DNA of 64,000 nt from Adiantum capillus-veneris (taxonomy: Eukaryota; Streptophyta; Polypodiopsida; Polypodiales; Pteridaceae), in assembly GCA_014529385.2 (NCBI GenBank), contig CM043959.1, positions 92,671,529 through 92,735,528 on the forward strand. The letters run 5' to 3'. Under the pieces are notes generated by a model. That model did not search any database, was not told the DNA's origin, and worked only from the letters and a program-made list of their open reading frames with translations. Below, piece by piece: positions 33,603 through 49,932 of this stretch; the first letter of the stretch is position 1; the number at the start of each line of letters is the position of its first letter. A program made the translations under genes and the position numbers.

Positions 33603-34752
33603 TTCTTGTTTTCTGGGGTTCTAATCGCATTAGGTTCCATCAATGCCTGGGCTGTTTCAATGAGTTGTTTACACATTTCCAAATGCTTCTTTTCCACTTC
33701 TGGTTGAGGATAAGTCAACCATCTATGCTCTAAGGTTTGGTTTGTTTTTAGACTTGCTTCATATGCTTGTAATAGAGCATCTAAAGGCTCTAGCACTTTC
33801 TCGACAAAGACTGATCCCTTTGAGGATGCTTTCCTCGGCTTGTTGTTGTCCTCAGCAGTTTTACTATCTCTCTCTTATTTCAGTTGCTCTTTCGTTTCAT
33901 GTAATTCATTCTGCATGGCAATTTGGGTTTTTATCCTTCTTGCTTTCATTCTGTCTCATTTCGCCTTCCAAGATTTCCGCTGTGTTCTCACAGATAAACT
34001 CTCGTTTTCTGTGGGTATTGGCAACTCGACCTTTTCTTCCAATGGCTTGTTTTTCTCTAAGTCCTTGGCTTGGGATTTGGTTACCGCATTGATTTGGATC
34101 ATGGGTTCGGTTTCTGATCCACTTCTTGCACTTGGTAACACCCCCACAATATTCATAGTTGTTTTTCCCTTGTTGTCCGGATTCCTTGGGCAATCTGGCA
34201 GTATGTGATTCACACCACACCCGTCACAAAACCCAAAAATTTTCACTCTTTCACCTTTGAAAGGACAACTACGCTCCCAATGATCTGTACTTCCACAGGT
34301 ATAGCACGGTCCAATTGGTGGTTGATTTTGAGGAGGTGGTCCCGCCCTATTAGGATATCCTCTTGGTTTGTAGTTTTGGTTTGCAATGAACATTAGCGTT
34401 CTTTTGTCCCCCAAATATTGATCCCTCGAAGGTTGTGCTACATATGTTGGTGGTGCCATACCCTCGTTATTTCCCCACGGTCGATAGGCTTTGTCTGTGT
34501 ACATATGTGCTTTTTCTCTAAGTCCTTGGCTTGGGATGTGGTTACCGCATTGATTTGGATCATGGGTTCGGTTTCTGATCCACTGCTTGCACTTGGTAAC
34601 ACCCCCACAATATTTATAGTTGTTTTTCCCTTGTTGTCCGGATTTCTTGGGCAATCTGGCAGTATGTGATTCACACCACACCCATCACAAAACCCAAAAA
34701 TTCTTTCGCCTTTGAAAGGACAATTACGCTCCAAATGATCTGAACTTCCACA
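33596..34752 (-). pseudogene. Ty3/gypsy Gag remnant with zinc knuckles
   Basis: It has CYTCGSTDHWERSC (CX2CX4HX4C) followed by CDGCGVNHILPDC (CX2CX3HX4C, one residue short). These bind nucleic acid in the nucleocapsid region. Stops at about 33956 (TGA) and 33870 (TAA) and a slip before 33602 separate it from the protease frame. The knuckle region is present twice because of a 461-bp-offset duplication. The capsid domain that should precede it is absent. Confidence 0.75.
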
Positions 34753-34753
34753 G
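34051..34753. repeat. Direct duplication of the gag zinc-knuckle segment
   Basis: 34051-34298 and 34512-34753 are about 95% identical by eye, with a deletion of about 6 bp in the second copy. Between them lies a stretch that encodes Gag sequence only once. The second copy ends exactly where recognisable gypsy sequence ends. Confidence 0.85.
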
Positions 34754-35151
34754 CTAGATTTGAGGGAAAAAAGGGGGGAGATACATGTGGAAGAGACCGA
34801 GAGAGAGAGATGCAATGTGTGTCGGTGAGTTGGAGAGAGAGTTTTTTTTCTTTAGTACAATGGAGGTGGCGGATTGCATCAAGAGCATGGCACAGATGGT
34901 CGTCTAAAGTAAATGAATCGTGCACTTGCAACTAGACGCTTAACGAGCTAACAGGATTTGTGCCTTTTGTCTACACAAGAAAGTTGTATCAATCGATTGG
35001 AAATGTGTCTAATGAAGCACGGAAAACCCAACGAGGTGAACGGAATGCTAAAGAGTGTCAAACCGGCTTCCAACAATAGCCCTCATGGCTTGGACTCTCA
35101 TCTCAATTCCTTTGAGAGAGCGCAATATATTAACAAGATTGAGGAGGGTGG
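34754..35151. other. Non-coding spacer
   Basis: Sequence between the gypsy truncation point and the LTR at 35152. It contains short GA runs and no recognisable gene. Confidence 0.4.
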
Positions 35152-35635
35152 TGCTATAAACGAAAGGCGAGGTGACCCTGCCAAATAGAAAAAACAGCAT
35201 ATTGCAAGCCATAAATCGACAAAACTGTATACCTGGCAACCATCTCTGCACAAACTCCAAGATGTACGTGAACATAGAGAGACAAAGAGAGAGATAGAGT
35301 GAGAGATCACGTACAGACGCACCTCCTAAAGCGGAGTGCTACGTCGATACGACAAGAGAGAAGACAGAAGAGTAGAAGAATAGACACAAGCACTGTGCGC
35401 AATCTCCCCGCGTGCAAGAGTGACCATTTCCCTCTTGCACCTACTTTATTTATAGATTTCTTGAATGGTAATTGAGTACAAACTGGCCGGCTGGTCATCA
35501 ATGGCCAAAGCTCATAAAAGAGCACTTGAATAATAAAATGTACAATATATATATTTCCATTTGCGTAGGCCTAGCTCGGTCCAGCCTTTTCCACCTGTCA
35601 ACTGTAATAAATAGTAAAATATCAATTCCATAACA
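35152..35635 (-). repeat. LTR, about 484 bp (candidate 3' LTR of an old element)
   Basis: It matches 48078-48553 along its whole length with many substitutions. On the minus strand it starts TGTTATGGAATTGATATT and ends TATAGCA. It includes TCTATAAATAAAG, a good TATA-box. The minus-strand sequence immediately before it (CAATGGAGAGGTA) resembles a polypurine tract, as expected for a 3' LTR. Confidence 0.65.
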
Positions 35636-38240
35636 TACCTCTCCATTGGAAATAAACTGTCGTCAATTGCAAAGATAAGAAATCTACAAACGATACTTTT
35701 CAAAAAATAGTGATTAGAAATCTGTGTCAAAAAAATAGCATATAGTAAAAATAATGAAACTAAACAACATTGCTTATGCCTTCCGTCATCCACATACTAC
35801 CTATTCTAGTGTTCCATACCACTAGAATAAGCAGTATATGTCAAACCCTGATGAATCAGGATATCATTGGTTACACTCATCATTTAATAATCAATTCTCA
35901 TCAATCTCAAGTCCAATTCCATAAATACTGTCGCTACAGAAAAGCATTATATACCAAATCCAAATCCAAATCCAAATATCTTCCAACATATACCCATTTC
36001 AAATCCAAAATCCAAATATCTAGATCCAAAATCCCCGAGTAACAAAATCATACCAGTTACAGTGGTGTCCAGCCACTACAACATGATTTTATGACTGGTG
36101 TTGCCTGAATTGGCAAATCTGCACCAATAAGACGTTGTCGAGAAATTTGTGGTCTTGCCAGGAAAGCACCGGGCTTATGGCTGTGAGAGTTTGTGAGAGA
36201 ACTCAACAAAAATTATATGAAGGAGTTAAACCATAGATGCCATGAAGACTAGGGTTTGGATTAAAGAAGTGAAATCAAAGAAGACTCACTCTTTCTCTCT
36301 TGCACTCACACACACAAAGAATGAACACAAAAGAGAATGTCAAAACAATACAAAAATGAAAACATCAAGGCTATGGTCATATCGTATCATGGGTAATATG
36401 AAAGGGTTAACAGATGAGTTAATGGCATTCAATCTTGGCTGGCCAAATAGGCTACGAATTGTTCTTTGGAATTGTAGTTTTGTGCTTACCATAATATATA
36501 TATTTTGTCTAGTGATTGGGATTAATTGTGTGTACAAATCCTCTTGGTTCATAGCAAGATAACTACGCTTACGTCAAAAGAAAAGTTATAGTCTATGAGA
36601 GGTAGTATGATGTGATCCGGTGATAGAAGTATTTCATTAAGCCTTTCTGGGCCAAAGAGAAACACTATACGTTGTTGAAAGTGTATTTTATGGCTAATCC
36701 ATACCTTAATTCTAATAGATCGTACAGAGTGAAAGCGATAGAAATGATCATCATGTGGGTTATTCATCTAAGATATTATGTGAGAAATGTAGATATGAGA
36801 GAAGTGAAGAGATGAGAAGTTTCCCTCCCAAGCCCTATTCTTGCCCGTAGGCAATAAGGATACTACGGGGAGAGATGTACTTGTAGAAAAGAGAACCTAG
36901 AATTTGCAGAGAGGGTGAATTACTAAGAATGAGAGAGATAGGTTTGCTTAAGGAGATGAGATTAGATACATATATATATGTTGGATTAGAGATGAAAAAG
37001 AAAACAACAAGAAATCAAGAAAACATCAATGTAGAACACATCTTACTTGACAAACCCTTCAGCACCATTATTGATGGAGAGAGAAGAAGAGGGGAGCACT
37101 CCACTTTGATTGATACGCCAAGTACAACACCTTCTTTGATTAGAGTTGATCTTCCAAGGATAGCGTACAAGAATGGCTAGTCTTCCTCTAGGAGAAAGTG
37201 TAGGCTTGGGCTTATGTTAATGGGGCTAAGTACAATTAGGCATTACTACTCACTCCCTCAAGAATTCCTCTCATCAATGGCTTGAATGCTTGAGTTTTTC
37301 TTCAAGGAAGAAGAGGTCCCCTTTTATAGGTGAAGGGAACCCCCAAGGGTTTACACAAGAAGAGAGGAGCCAGTGTGAATAGGAATTGGAAAAGTTGGAA
37401 ATGAGCCGTCCCTGCATGATGTGGGCAGACTGGGGTCCAATATTTTGATCATATCTCCTCAACCGTGGCTCCAAATAAAAAAGTAAAAATATGGGCAGAA
37501 ACTTCAGCTCATTAGCTACGATTTTCATTTTAAAATCATTTTCCAATTCGGATTGGAACCTTGTGTAAAAAATTCATCAAAATAGGGTCTATTTTTGGCA
37601 GCAAAAGTCTTCCCGTGGTCCCCTTAGCCTAGACTTTCATTTAATTCCAAAGGACACCTCATGCCATATGAAAGCATGACATTGCTCCTTGACAAAGTTT
37701 TGTAATCATGCTTGCAATAATGCATTAAAATAAGTGTATCTTTGAAATCATGCCACCTAGTGTCCACTAGGATTTGATTCCCTCCTAGTAGCTATTTAAA
37801 AAGAAATATAAGAAAAGTACAAAAAATACATAGGTTTATATATATATTGGAGTTTACCCTAGATATAGGATCTAGCTAGGGTGTGAGATGATAATGAGAT
37901 AGTAGAAATAAAGAATCAATGCTTTTTGCCCTAAGTTAAAGAGGCGGAGCTATTGAGCTTTTCCCATAGTATTTTCTGATGGTAAAGTAAGGATAGGTTA
38001 CCCTTGAGAAAAATAATAGGATGAGATAGAAGGCTTATTATTATACTTAAATATGCATATGTACATTATAGGAAAGATAATTATGTATCTAAAAAGTTAC
38101 AAGATAGATCTTGTAGCATGCGTTCCCACTATGTACGTGTCACAGCACGACAACGTGCTGCCTAAATCGACGATTTTGCATTTGATATAAGTTTAAAAAT
38201 CATGAATCTACAATTTATCAATGTGCTGCCTAAATCGGCG
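35636..38240. other. Non-coding internal sequence
   Basis: AT-rich, with no protein of recognisable type on either strand. CCAAATCCAAATCC-type repeats occur at 35957-36030. Confidence 0.45.
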
Positions 38241-38632
38241 GATCTGCACCAAGATGAGTATCTACACACTGCCTAAATCGGTGAATCTGTGTGTTTGTGA
38301 CCAATGGACTAGGCTAGGCATAAAAATATAACATTTATCATGTGTGAGACCAATTTGGAGCATGGTTGAGTAGGAGGGTACTTACAAACTGTTGTTCACT
38401 ATCCCAGAGCACCTTAGCTCACATGAGTACTGTATAGCTGGATCTGCACCAAGATGAGTATCTACACACTGCCTAAATTGGTGAATCTGTGTCTTTGTGA
38501 CCAATGGACTAGGCTAGGCATAAAAATATAACATTTATCACATGTGTGAGACCAATTTGGAGCATGGTTGAGTAGGAGGGTACTTACAAACTGTTGTTCA
38601 CTATCCCAGAGCACCTTAGCTCACATGAGTAG
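38241..38632. repeat. Tandem duplication, 200-bp unit
   Basis: Units starting GATCTGCACCAAGATGAG at 38241 and 38441 are nearly identical; the second stops near 38632. A shorter motif, CTGCCTAAATCGG, recurs several times from 38158 to 38280, so this locus has expanded repeatedly. Confidence 0.85.
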
Positions 38633-41284
<2,652 letters not shown>

Positions 41285-41553
41285 AGAACATTATGTTTGG
41301 AGTGTGTGCTACATGCGTGAGGAAGAAGTTTGGGTGCGTGGTGGGCGAAGGCTATTGTGCCTATTTGTACTGTGAGATGTAGTTCCGTTGAGAGGTGTTT
41401 GGGGTTCTCCTTTTTATTGTGACATGCATGCAATTTTTTTCTTTTTGTGCAGTGCAACCTGTGATAACTCGAGTAGAGAAGTCAAAGAGCTGTTTCTTAT
41501 CACGTGTTGCAAGAGGATGGTTAGTTTGCAGTGGGAGGGATATTTGACGGCCA

Positions 41554-41656
<103 letters not shown>

Positions 41657-41683
41657 ATCACTTTTGCGTTGCATGGTCATTTA

Positions 41684-41910
41684 TGTTGGAATTAGGGTTG
41701 CAGAGAAATGCACACGGCTTGGAGAAGTCAAAGGAAGCTCAAGGCACACAATGGAGAGTGTATTACTTAATGTGCGATGGAAATATTGATATCCCTAGAG
41801 TGATGGGTATATATATGATGCACGGGGGAAAAAACCTCCTAAAGAGGGAAAAAATGCCCCGGCGGTCCTAGTGTGTTCACACACATCACTACCACATGTA
41901 TATGGTAACA
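41684..41910 (-). repeat. 3' LTR of copia copy 2
   Basis: 227 bp. In plus orientation it runs TGTTGGAATTAGGG to GGTAACA, matching the inverse of the copy 1 LTR. Confidence 0.93.
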
Positions 41911-41955
41911 AATCCCACTTGGAGTGATGCGGTGAACAAGAGCTGTCACATGAGT

Positions 41956-42237
41956 AAGGGAAGTGCCATGCCCTGAGGACATGATCAGTCCACAAAGGGG
42001 AGTAAGCCCAAAGCTTTGCGGAAAACTTCGAGCTTCTCACGAGACAATGCCTTTGTGAAAATTTATGCAAGGTTGTCCTGTGTTGGCACATAAGCCAAGG
42101 GAAGTGCCATGCCCTGAGGACATGATCAGTCCACAAAGGGGAGCAAGCTCAAAGCTTTGCGGAAAACTTCGAGCTTCTCATGAGACAATGCCTTTGTGAA
42201 AATATATGCAAGGTTGTCCTGTGTTGGCACATAAGCC
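41956..42237. repeat. 141-bp tandem duplication at the 3' end of copia copy 2
   Basis: 41956-42096 and 42097-42237 are nearly identical and cover the end of the polyprotein including its stop codon and 3' untranslated bases. The outer copy therefore carries a second, separate RNase H C-terminus. Confidence 0.9.
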
Positions 42238-45200
42238 AAGCTGATCTCTCCTGCTGAGAGCCTCTCCCTGACATAGTGGTAATGCACCTCAATGTGCTTT
42301 GTGCGAGCATGAAAAACTGGGTTCCTCGAACTGAAAATGCGCTCTGACTGTCAGTGAGATAGTGTTGGCAATGTCCTGTCCAACACCCAAATCATCCATA
42401 AGGCGTCTGAGCCATACACACTCAACTGTAGCTGTGATGAAGACTGCCCTGTACTCAGCCTCACAACTCGAAGTAGTATGTTGCTTCTTGCTCAACCATG
42501 ATATACATGAACTACCAAGCATGAAACAAAAGCAACTTGTGGACACTCGCGTGTCAAAACAACCAACCCAATCTGAGTTCGAAAAATCATGTAAGTCTGG
42601 TGGCAATGATCCCCCCTTAGGATAAAACAAGCCAAGATGTAAAGTGCCACTAAGGTAGCAAAAAATGCTCTTGACATCCTGCCAATGCCTAGATGCTGGG
42701 CTATGCAAAAAATGCTCTTGACATCCGGCCTCGTGTTGCATAAATAAATGAGGCAGCCAACAATAGTTTGGTAAAGAGTGACATCAGCAGGATCACCAGC
42801 GTCATGAAGACTCAATTTCAAACATGTTTCCATAGGAGTAGCAATATGTTTGCAATCATCAAGTCCAAACTTTCTATGTAACTTTTCTAACACAAGGCAA
42901 AACCACCATCACACTACTTAAACTGTATGCCCAAGTAATGATGCAACAGCCCCAAATATTTCATCTTGAAAGTCGCATTCAAATCAGCTTTAAATTCAAC
43001 AATATGTGCCTCATTGGGACCAGTGATCAGCAAATCATCCACATAACGTACAACAATGAGAAGTACATCACCCTCACGCTTGACATACAATGTGCTTTCT
43101 GTTGGACTATTTCAAAAGCCTTGTTTGACCAAATGAGTGTCAACTTTCTCATACCAAGCATGAGGAGATGGCTTCAACCCATACAAAGCCTTGTTACATT
43201 TGCACACTTTGTCCTCTTGTCCTTTCTTGACAAAACCGTGAGGCTGCGTTACATAAACTTCCTCCAATATGTCACCATTCAATAAAGCAGTAACAATGTC
43301 TGATTGATGTACATCCCAACCAAAATGAGTTGCCAATGCACATAGAAAATGAACAGTTGTCATACGACAAGTGGGAGCAAAAGTTTCTTCATAATCTATG
43401 CCTTTTTGTTGTGCATAACCCTTTGCAACAAGTCGAGCCTTATGACGATCGATCTCACCATCCAGCTTACGTTTCGACTTGTAAACCCACTTCGTACCAA
43501 TGGCCATTTTGCCAAGAGGCAAATCGCATAAAGTCCATGTGTCATTTTCTATAAGTGCATCATATTTGATTGCAAGCCAGCCATCCAATTTTTTGAATTA
43601 TGTGCTTCATCAAAAGATAGAGGTTCCTCAACATCATGTAAGCTAGACACAGCCAAAGCATAACAATCTGATGCATAAGATGCATGGAGAGAGCCAGAAC
43701 GAGTACGACTAGACAAAGGTGCATCCAATTTACTATCACGCAAAGTGTGCATCAGCCATTTTGGCATACCTCTAGCCTGCTCATTTTCAGCCCTTTCCTC
43801 ATCGAGTACATCATGTACATTTGCATCAGTAAATAGGTTGATCTGTAACATTTTTGGAAACCTCCATAGGCTATACATTTGCCTCATTGGAATTTACATT
43901 CAAACTTCCACCACTAAAAAGAGGCAACAACGTGTCATAAATGTCCCATGAGCTTACAATATTGTCTCTAGTACATGACAGCAAGGGCTGAAAAGAATCT
44001 TCCACAAACACTACATCCCGTGAAACCAAAATACGTTTTTTTCGGATGATACAAATTGTAACCTTTGCTTTTAGCACTATAACCAACAAAAATACATTTG
44101 AAAGCCTTATCATACAATGTTTTTCACTGCACTTGTGGCACTAAACCATAAGCCAAACAGCCAAAAACATGTATGTGCTCAATAGATGGCTTTCTATCAT
44201 GCCATGCTTCATATGGAGTCATAGACTGTAATGCTTTCGTAGGACACCCGTTGAGTACATAAGTGGCACATGTGACAACCTCAAGCCAAGATGAATGTGG
44301 TAAAGCTTGACTCTTGACCATACATCTTGCCATTTCCATAAGAGACCTATTTTTCCTCTTAGCAATACCATTTTGTTGAGGCGTATATGGCACTGTACAT
44401 TGGTGTTTTATCCCATGACTAGCAAGAAATGCATTAAATTCACGAGGCATATACTCCCCCCCTCGATCGGAATGGAGGGTGCCCATAGCACATTTTGATA
44501 CATTTTCAGCCATAGCCAAAAATTGTTTGAAGCATATAAAAGCTTTGGACTTCGCTTTAAGCGGAAATACCCATGCATGCCTAGAGTAATCATCAATGAA
44601 AGTCACAAAGTACAGGTAATTGCCCAACGATGGAGTTTGCATGGGCCCACAAACATCACTATGCACAAGTTGCAATCTGCATGTGGCCCTAATTGAACCA
44701 TCCTTTGGAAACTTAGAACGCTACATTTTACCCAAAATACAGCCTTCACAAACATGTTTGATAGGTGCTTCAAGAGGAGTCAAAGAAGAAACCATATTAG
44801 ATTTCTGTAAATGCAGCAAACTGGCAAAATTCAGATGAGCAAAACGTGCATGCCAAAGTTTTGAATCTAAAATAGCCCTTGAATTTGCAACTGCATTCAC
44901 AAAATGTTGTCCACACTTTTCATACAAAATGAGCTTATACAGCCCACGGCACAAAAGGCCAGATGCAAGAATTTCATCACCAAAACTGAGATCATGAATT
45001 GTACATCTGTCATCCACAAATTTGACTACAAGTCCAAGTCTATCAAGTGCAGATACAGACAAAAGATTCCTTTTGATCCCAGGTACATAAAGTGCATCAA
45101 AAAGTGTGAAAGAACTGCCATTTGCAGCAGTAAGCACAATCTTTCCAACTCCCTGAACCGGATAAGAGGCATTGTTGGCACAAGTGACTGAATTCCCATG

Positions 45201-46368
45201 AGGTACAGACTCCAGAGAGGTGAACAATTCACGATGTGAGGTAATGTGCTTTGTAGCACCACTGTCAAAATACCACACATGTGAATCTGCAGCAACTAAC
45301 AAGCATGCATCATGGACATCACGTTGTAAGTGCACTCTGCACTAAAAGCCCATTCTACATCAACATCAGCAACACAGTCTCCTTTCACAGAAGACTCAAC
45401 AATGGCTACATTTGTAGTGGAACCAGCATTTGCATTGGAACCACCCTCTTTCTTCTTAGCCTCTTTGACCTTCAACTTAGGACACTTCTTGATCAAGTGA
45501 TCATTAGCTTTACAATAATGGCAACGCATCTTCTTTTTTCCCTTATCACCAGAATTTCCAGATGAATTGCTGCCAGCAGAAGCATTAGGAAAAGAAGTTT
45601 TCCCACTCGCAGCAGAACCATAAGAAGTGGTTGCATTGTTGTTACCACCCTTTCTTTAAGAAGCAATAAAAGCCTATTCACCTGCATGCTGCCTATTCTT
45701 GTTTTTTCTGGAAAGTGACTCTTGCAACAATAATGCGCATAATGCATCAAACTTGACAACTTAAAGATTTCCTTGGGTCATAAGTCTCCAAGTACTAGCA
45801 AAAGTCTGGTAAGAATCTGGTAAGGCATCAAGAACAATCTGCAAAAGGGAATTGTCTAAAATGACTTCACCTGCAGAAATAACTTGCTCATTGATATCCT
45901 TGACACCTGCAAGGAAAGTGTCCATATCATCTTCCTCATGCATAATCTTCGATTCCAGCTCTTTACATAGCAAATCAATTTTAGCCTCATTGCGGTTTGC
46001 ATAAAGACCTGCTAGAATATCCCAAGCCTGTTTTGCAGATTTTATTGAACGAATGTGAGGAACAATGATGCGCTTCACAGAAAATGAAATCAATGCATGA
46101 GCCTACACATCCTTTTCATCCCAACGAGCTTGTTCTGTAGTAGGCAAAACAACTCTAATAGCAGCAATCCTTGCAGCAAGACCTGCAACATCCTCAACAT
46201 CGCCTACATCCTCAGAACGGAGACGTACATAATGCCCTTTACAATATTCCAGACGCCCTTTGACACAAGAACATGTTGCATCATATAAGCCCACATAGGG
46301 TAATTGTCCCCATCCAACCTGTCCTCAACAGCAAACATCTTGAACACATCTGTGTTGTTTTCAGCCAT
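42126..46368 (-). pseudogene. Copia Gag-Pol polyprotein of copy 2, many frameshifts
   Basis: ATG at 46368 (MAENNTDVFKMFAVED) aligns with the copy 1 start. All domains are recognisable in order: Gag, CHYCKANDHLIKKC, WYFDSGATKHITS, integrase with HSDVCGPM, HSDRGGE and NGIAKRKNRS, RT with KWVYKSKRKLDGE and YVDDLLITG (near 43030), RNase H with EAEYRA. They lie in at least six alternating frames, with stops. Copy 2 keeps CRMTT after FAPT, which copy 1 has lost. The integrase E-to-K change (AKRKNRS for AERKNRS) would remove the catalytic Glu. Confidence 0.92.
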
Positions 46369-46648
46369 GGTAAATGCTGCACCTGATGTGAAACTTGCCC
46401 GAAAAGAGGAGAAATGAAGTGGGAACAACATGTGATATATAGCAAAAACCATAAAAGACTGTAAGGCACATGCTATGCAAAAAACAGCACTGAAAAAAAT
46501 TCTACACAAAATGACAAAATTGCGTGTGCAGACCTGCATATAGTGGAAACGGAGGCCGAAATGAGCCCGAATAAAAAATCTGAAATCGGAGAAAGTGAGC
46601 AGGCGAGTGTTGGAGTTGCTGGCGACTCAGCCCGACAGCACGCAACCT

Positions 46649-46660
46649 GCTCTGATACCA
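46649..46660 (-). other. Primer-binding site of copia copy 2
   Basis: Reads TGGTATCAGAGC on the minus strand, two bases from the 5' LTR. Confidence 0.93.
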
Positions 46661-46662
46661 AT

Positions 46663-46889
46663 TGTTGAAATTAGGGTTGCAGAGAAACGAACACATCTCG
46701 GAGAAGACGAAGGAAGCTCAAGGCACACAATGGAGAGTGTATTACTTAGTGTGCAATGGAAAGATTCATAGCCCTAGAGTGATGGGCGTATATATAATGC
46801 ATGGGGGGAAAAACCTCCTAAAGAGGGAAAAGATGCCTCGGCGGTCCTAGTGTGTTCACACACATCACTACCACATGTATATGGTAACA
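46663..46889 (-). repeat. 5' LTR of copia copy 2
   Basis: 227 bp, ending at the ATTTA target duplication. Confidence 0.93.
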
Positions 46890-46934
46890 ATTTAAAGGAG
46901 GGGAAAAGGTGGCAGTTGTGGACCGTCAGTTACC

Positions 46935-48064
<1,130 letters not shown>

Positions 48065-48076
48065 GCTCTGATAACA
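48065..48076 (-). other. Primer-binding-site-like sequence
   Basis: The minus strand reads TGTTATCAGAGC, one base from the initiator-Met site TGGTATCAGAGC, one base away from the LTR end at 48078. Confidence 0.6.
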
Positions 48077-48077
48077 C

Positions 48078-48553
48078 TGCTACAAATGAAAGGTGAGGTG
48101 GCCCTACCAAATAGAAAAAACAGCATATTGCAAGCCATAAATCGACAAAACTGTATACCTGGCATCATCTTTGCACAAACTGCAAGTTGTACATGGACAT
48201 AGAGAGACAAAGAGAGAGATAGAGTGAAAGAGCACGTACATATGCACCTCCTAAAGCGGAGTGCTACGCCGGCACGACAAGAGAGAAGAGTAGAAGAATA
48301 GACACAAGCATTGGGTGCAATCCCCCCCATGCAAGAGTGACCATTTCCCTCTCGCACCTATTTCATTTATAGATTTCTTGAACGGTCAAATTGAATACAA
48401 ACTGGCCGACCGGTCATAAATGGCCAAAGCTCATAAAAGAGCACTTGAATAATAAATTGTACAATATATATATTTCCATTTGCATAGGCTAGCTCGTTCC
48501 AGCCTTTTCCACCTATCAGCTATAATAAATAGTGAAATATCAATTCCATAACA
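48078..48553 (-). repeat. LTR, 476 bp (candidate 5' LTR of the old element)
   Basis: Diverged copy of 35152-35635 (TG...CA ends). On the minus strand CTATAAATGAAATAGG is a TATA-box candidate. The adjacent primer-like site supports its role as a 5' LTR. Confidence 0.65.
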
Positions 48554-49920
48554 TGTGGTGCTGCAGATTTCATCTCACATGACAATGTTAGTGGTATGAG
48601 GTGCCCCTGCTCTTCGCGATTGTGGACTAGCCAAAGAGGGGGAGAGATGGCAGCGTTGCATTGCTTTGTTCCAATCGCATGGAAAGATACTCACTTGCCC
48701 TATGACATGTGCAAGGCATGATGAAGCAGAGGGGGTACACTCTCCCGTTCAGGTAGGGCTGCACAATGAGGGAAGGGGGTCGAAAGAGGCACCAAATGCT
48801 TATGCCTTATTTTTTTGACTTTTTCTATGTATGTAGAGGTACTCACGAAGATGGCACATGACGGTGAAGATGTAGAGAGGGAGACGGACATGCCATGAGC
48901 GCAAAGCCGATGCAGATCTAATGGTGCTTATGGATGGGAATAGCAGAGAGCAAATGCTGGGGGACGTGGGATGAATGTGTTGCAAGTGCTTTTGCTTTGA
49001 ATTCAAAGATTCCAAAGGAATTGAATCACACTAATTAATGTATTCCTTGTAGAATGGACCCAGTACCTGGTGTGCCTGAAATAGATAGATTGAATAGTAG
49101 GAGAATAGCATAAGGGGCTTGGGCACAATCTCAATCAACACCAAAACCTCTCTAGTAGTCTAAGCAGCTCAGTACATGGTGCCACTCTTTATTGTTGACT
49201 ATTGTCCCTCTTTTAGCTCCTACAACATGAATGAGCTCAGTGCTCATACACACAATATCATCAAATTGAGCCATATGTAGTGCTTGAGGGTGATTGTATT
49301 CTTTTTGAGTTAATATAAATTCTCTCCACTCACAATTGTGAGTATGGAAAAAGAAAAAGGACTAAGTCACAAGACAACCGAATTTATGCCAAAATGTATG
49401 GTACTTACCATGATTTATACCTAAAATGCTCAATTTCGGACAATAAAATTCAAGGTTTAATATAATTTTTTATTTTTCAAACCAAAAATTACACTACCAA
49501 CTGGGATATCTGAGCACTTCTTCTTAGCACCTTTCAATTCAATGCCATTTGTGTTTCTGAGGGTGGGTATACATTGGATGTGAAACTCACATTGAAAAAG
49601 GTCTGCCCACAAAGCAAAGGGTGGCATGGCCACAATTTGTTGCACTTGGTTGGAATATATATTGATCATTTATGTATGGCCCTTGTGGTTGGAATATATA
49701 TTGATAATATATGTATGGCCCTTGCTAGTCAATAGCACTAAAGGGCACGGGAAATTTTTGAAGCTCAAGCGGTGGGATCCACGACAGCGAAGTCAAGACA
49801 TGACGATCCAGACGCGCGCAACCGTAGAATGCCAAGGTAAACTAGGACACGAAAAGGTAAACTAGGACAAGCAGGGGGGGTTGTCCGAATTTATTTATCA
49901 TTATTTGGTTTGCCCATATG
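48554..49920. other. Non-coding, with a small tandem duplication
   Basis: No gene. A unit of about 40 bp (TTGGAATATATATTGAT...TATGTATGGCCCTTG) is repeated at 49648-49727. Confidence 0.45.
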
Positions 49921-49932
49921 TCAACTTCTCCG

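Larger units (their letters stand above)
22006..34752 (-). mobile_element. Truncated Ty3/gypsy element, interrupted by copia copy 1
   Basis: Domain order on the minus strand: zinc knuckles, protease, RT, RNase H, zinc finger(s), integrase core, C-terminal module, extra protease-like domain, polypurine-like tract. Protease before RT before integrase is the Ty3/gypsy order. The gag capsid part and 5' LTR are missing; similarity to the element ends abruptly near 34752. At least seven stops and two frameshifts show it is dead. With the 5.1-kb copia insertion removed, about 7.6 kb remains. Confidence 0.85.
41684..46889 (-). mobile_element. Ty1/copia retrotransposon, copy 2 (same family, older)
   Basis: The two 227-bp LTRs are 41684-41910 (3') and 46663-46889 (5'). 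I count about 20 differences between them (about 91% identity), far more than in copy 1. The target duplication ATTTA is at 41679-41683 and 46890-46894. The primer-binding site is the reverse complement of GCTCTGATACCA at 46649-46660. It is the same family as copy 1 on the opposite strand. Confidence 0.95.

Noticed and set aside
31366-34208. Plus-strand frames of 60-120 codons across the gypsy gag-pol
   Set aside because: They are antisense shadows of the protease, linker and Gag frames.
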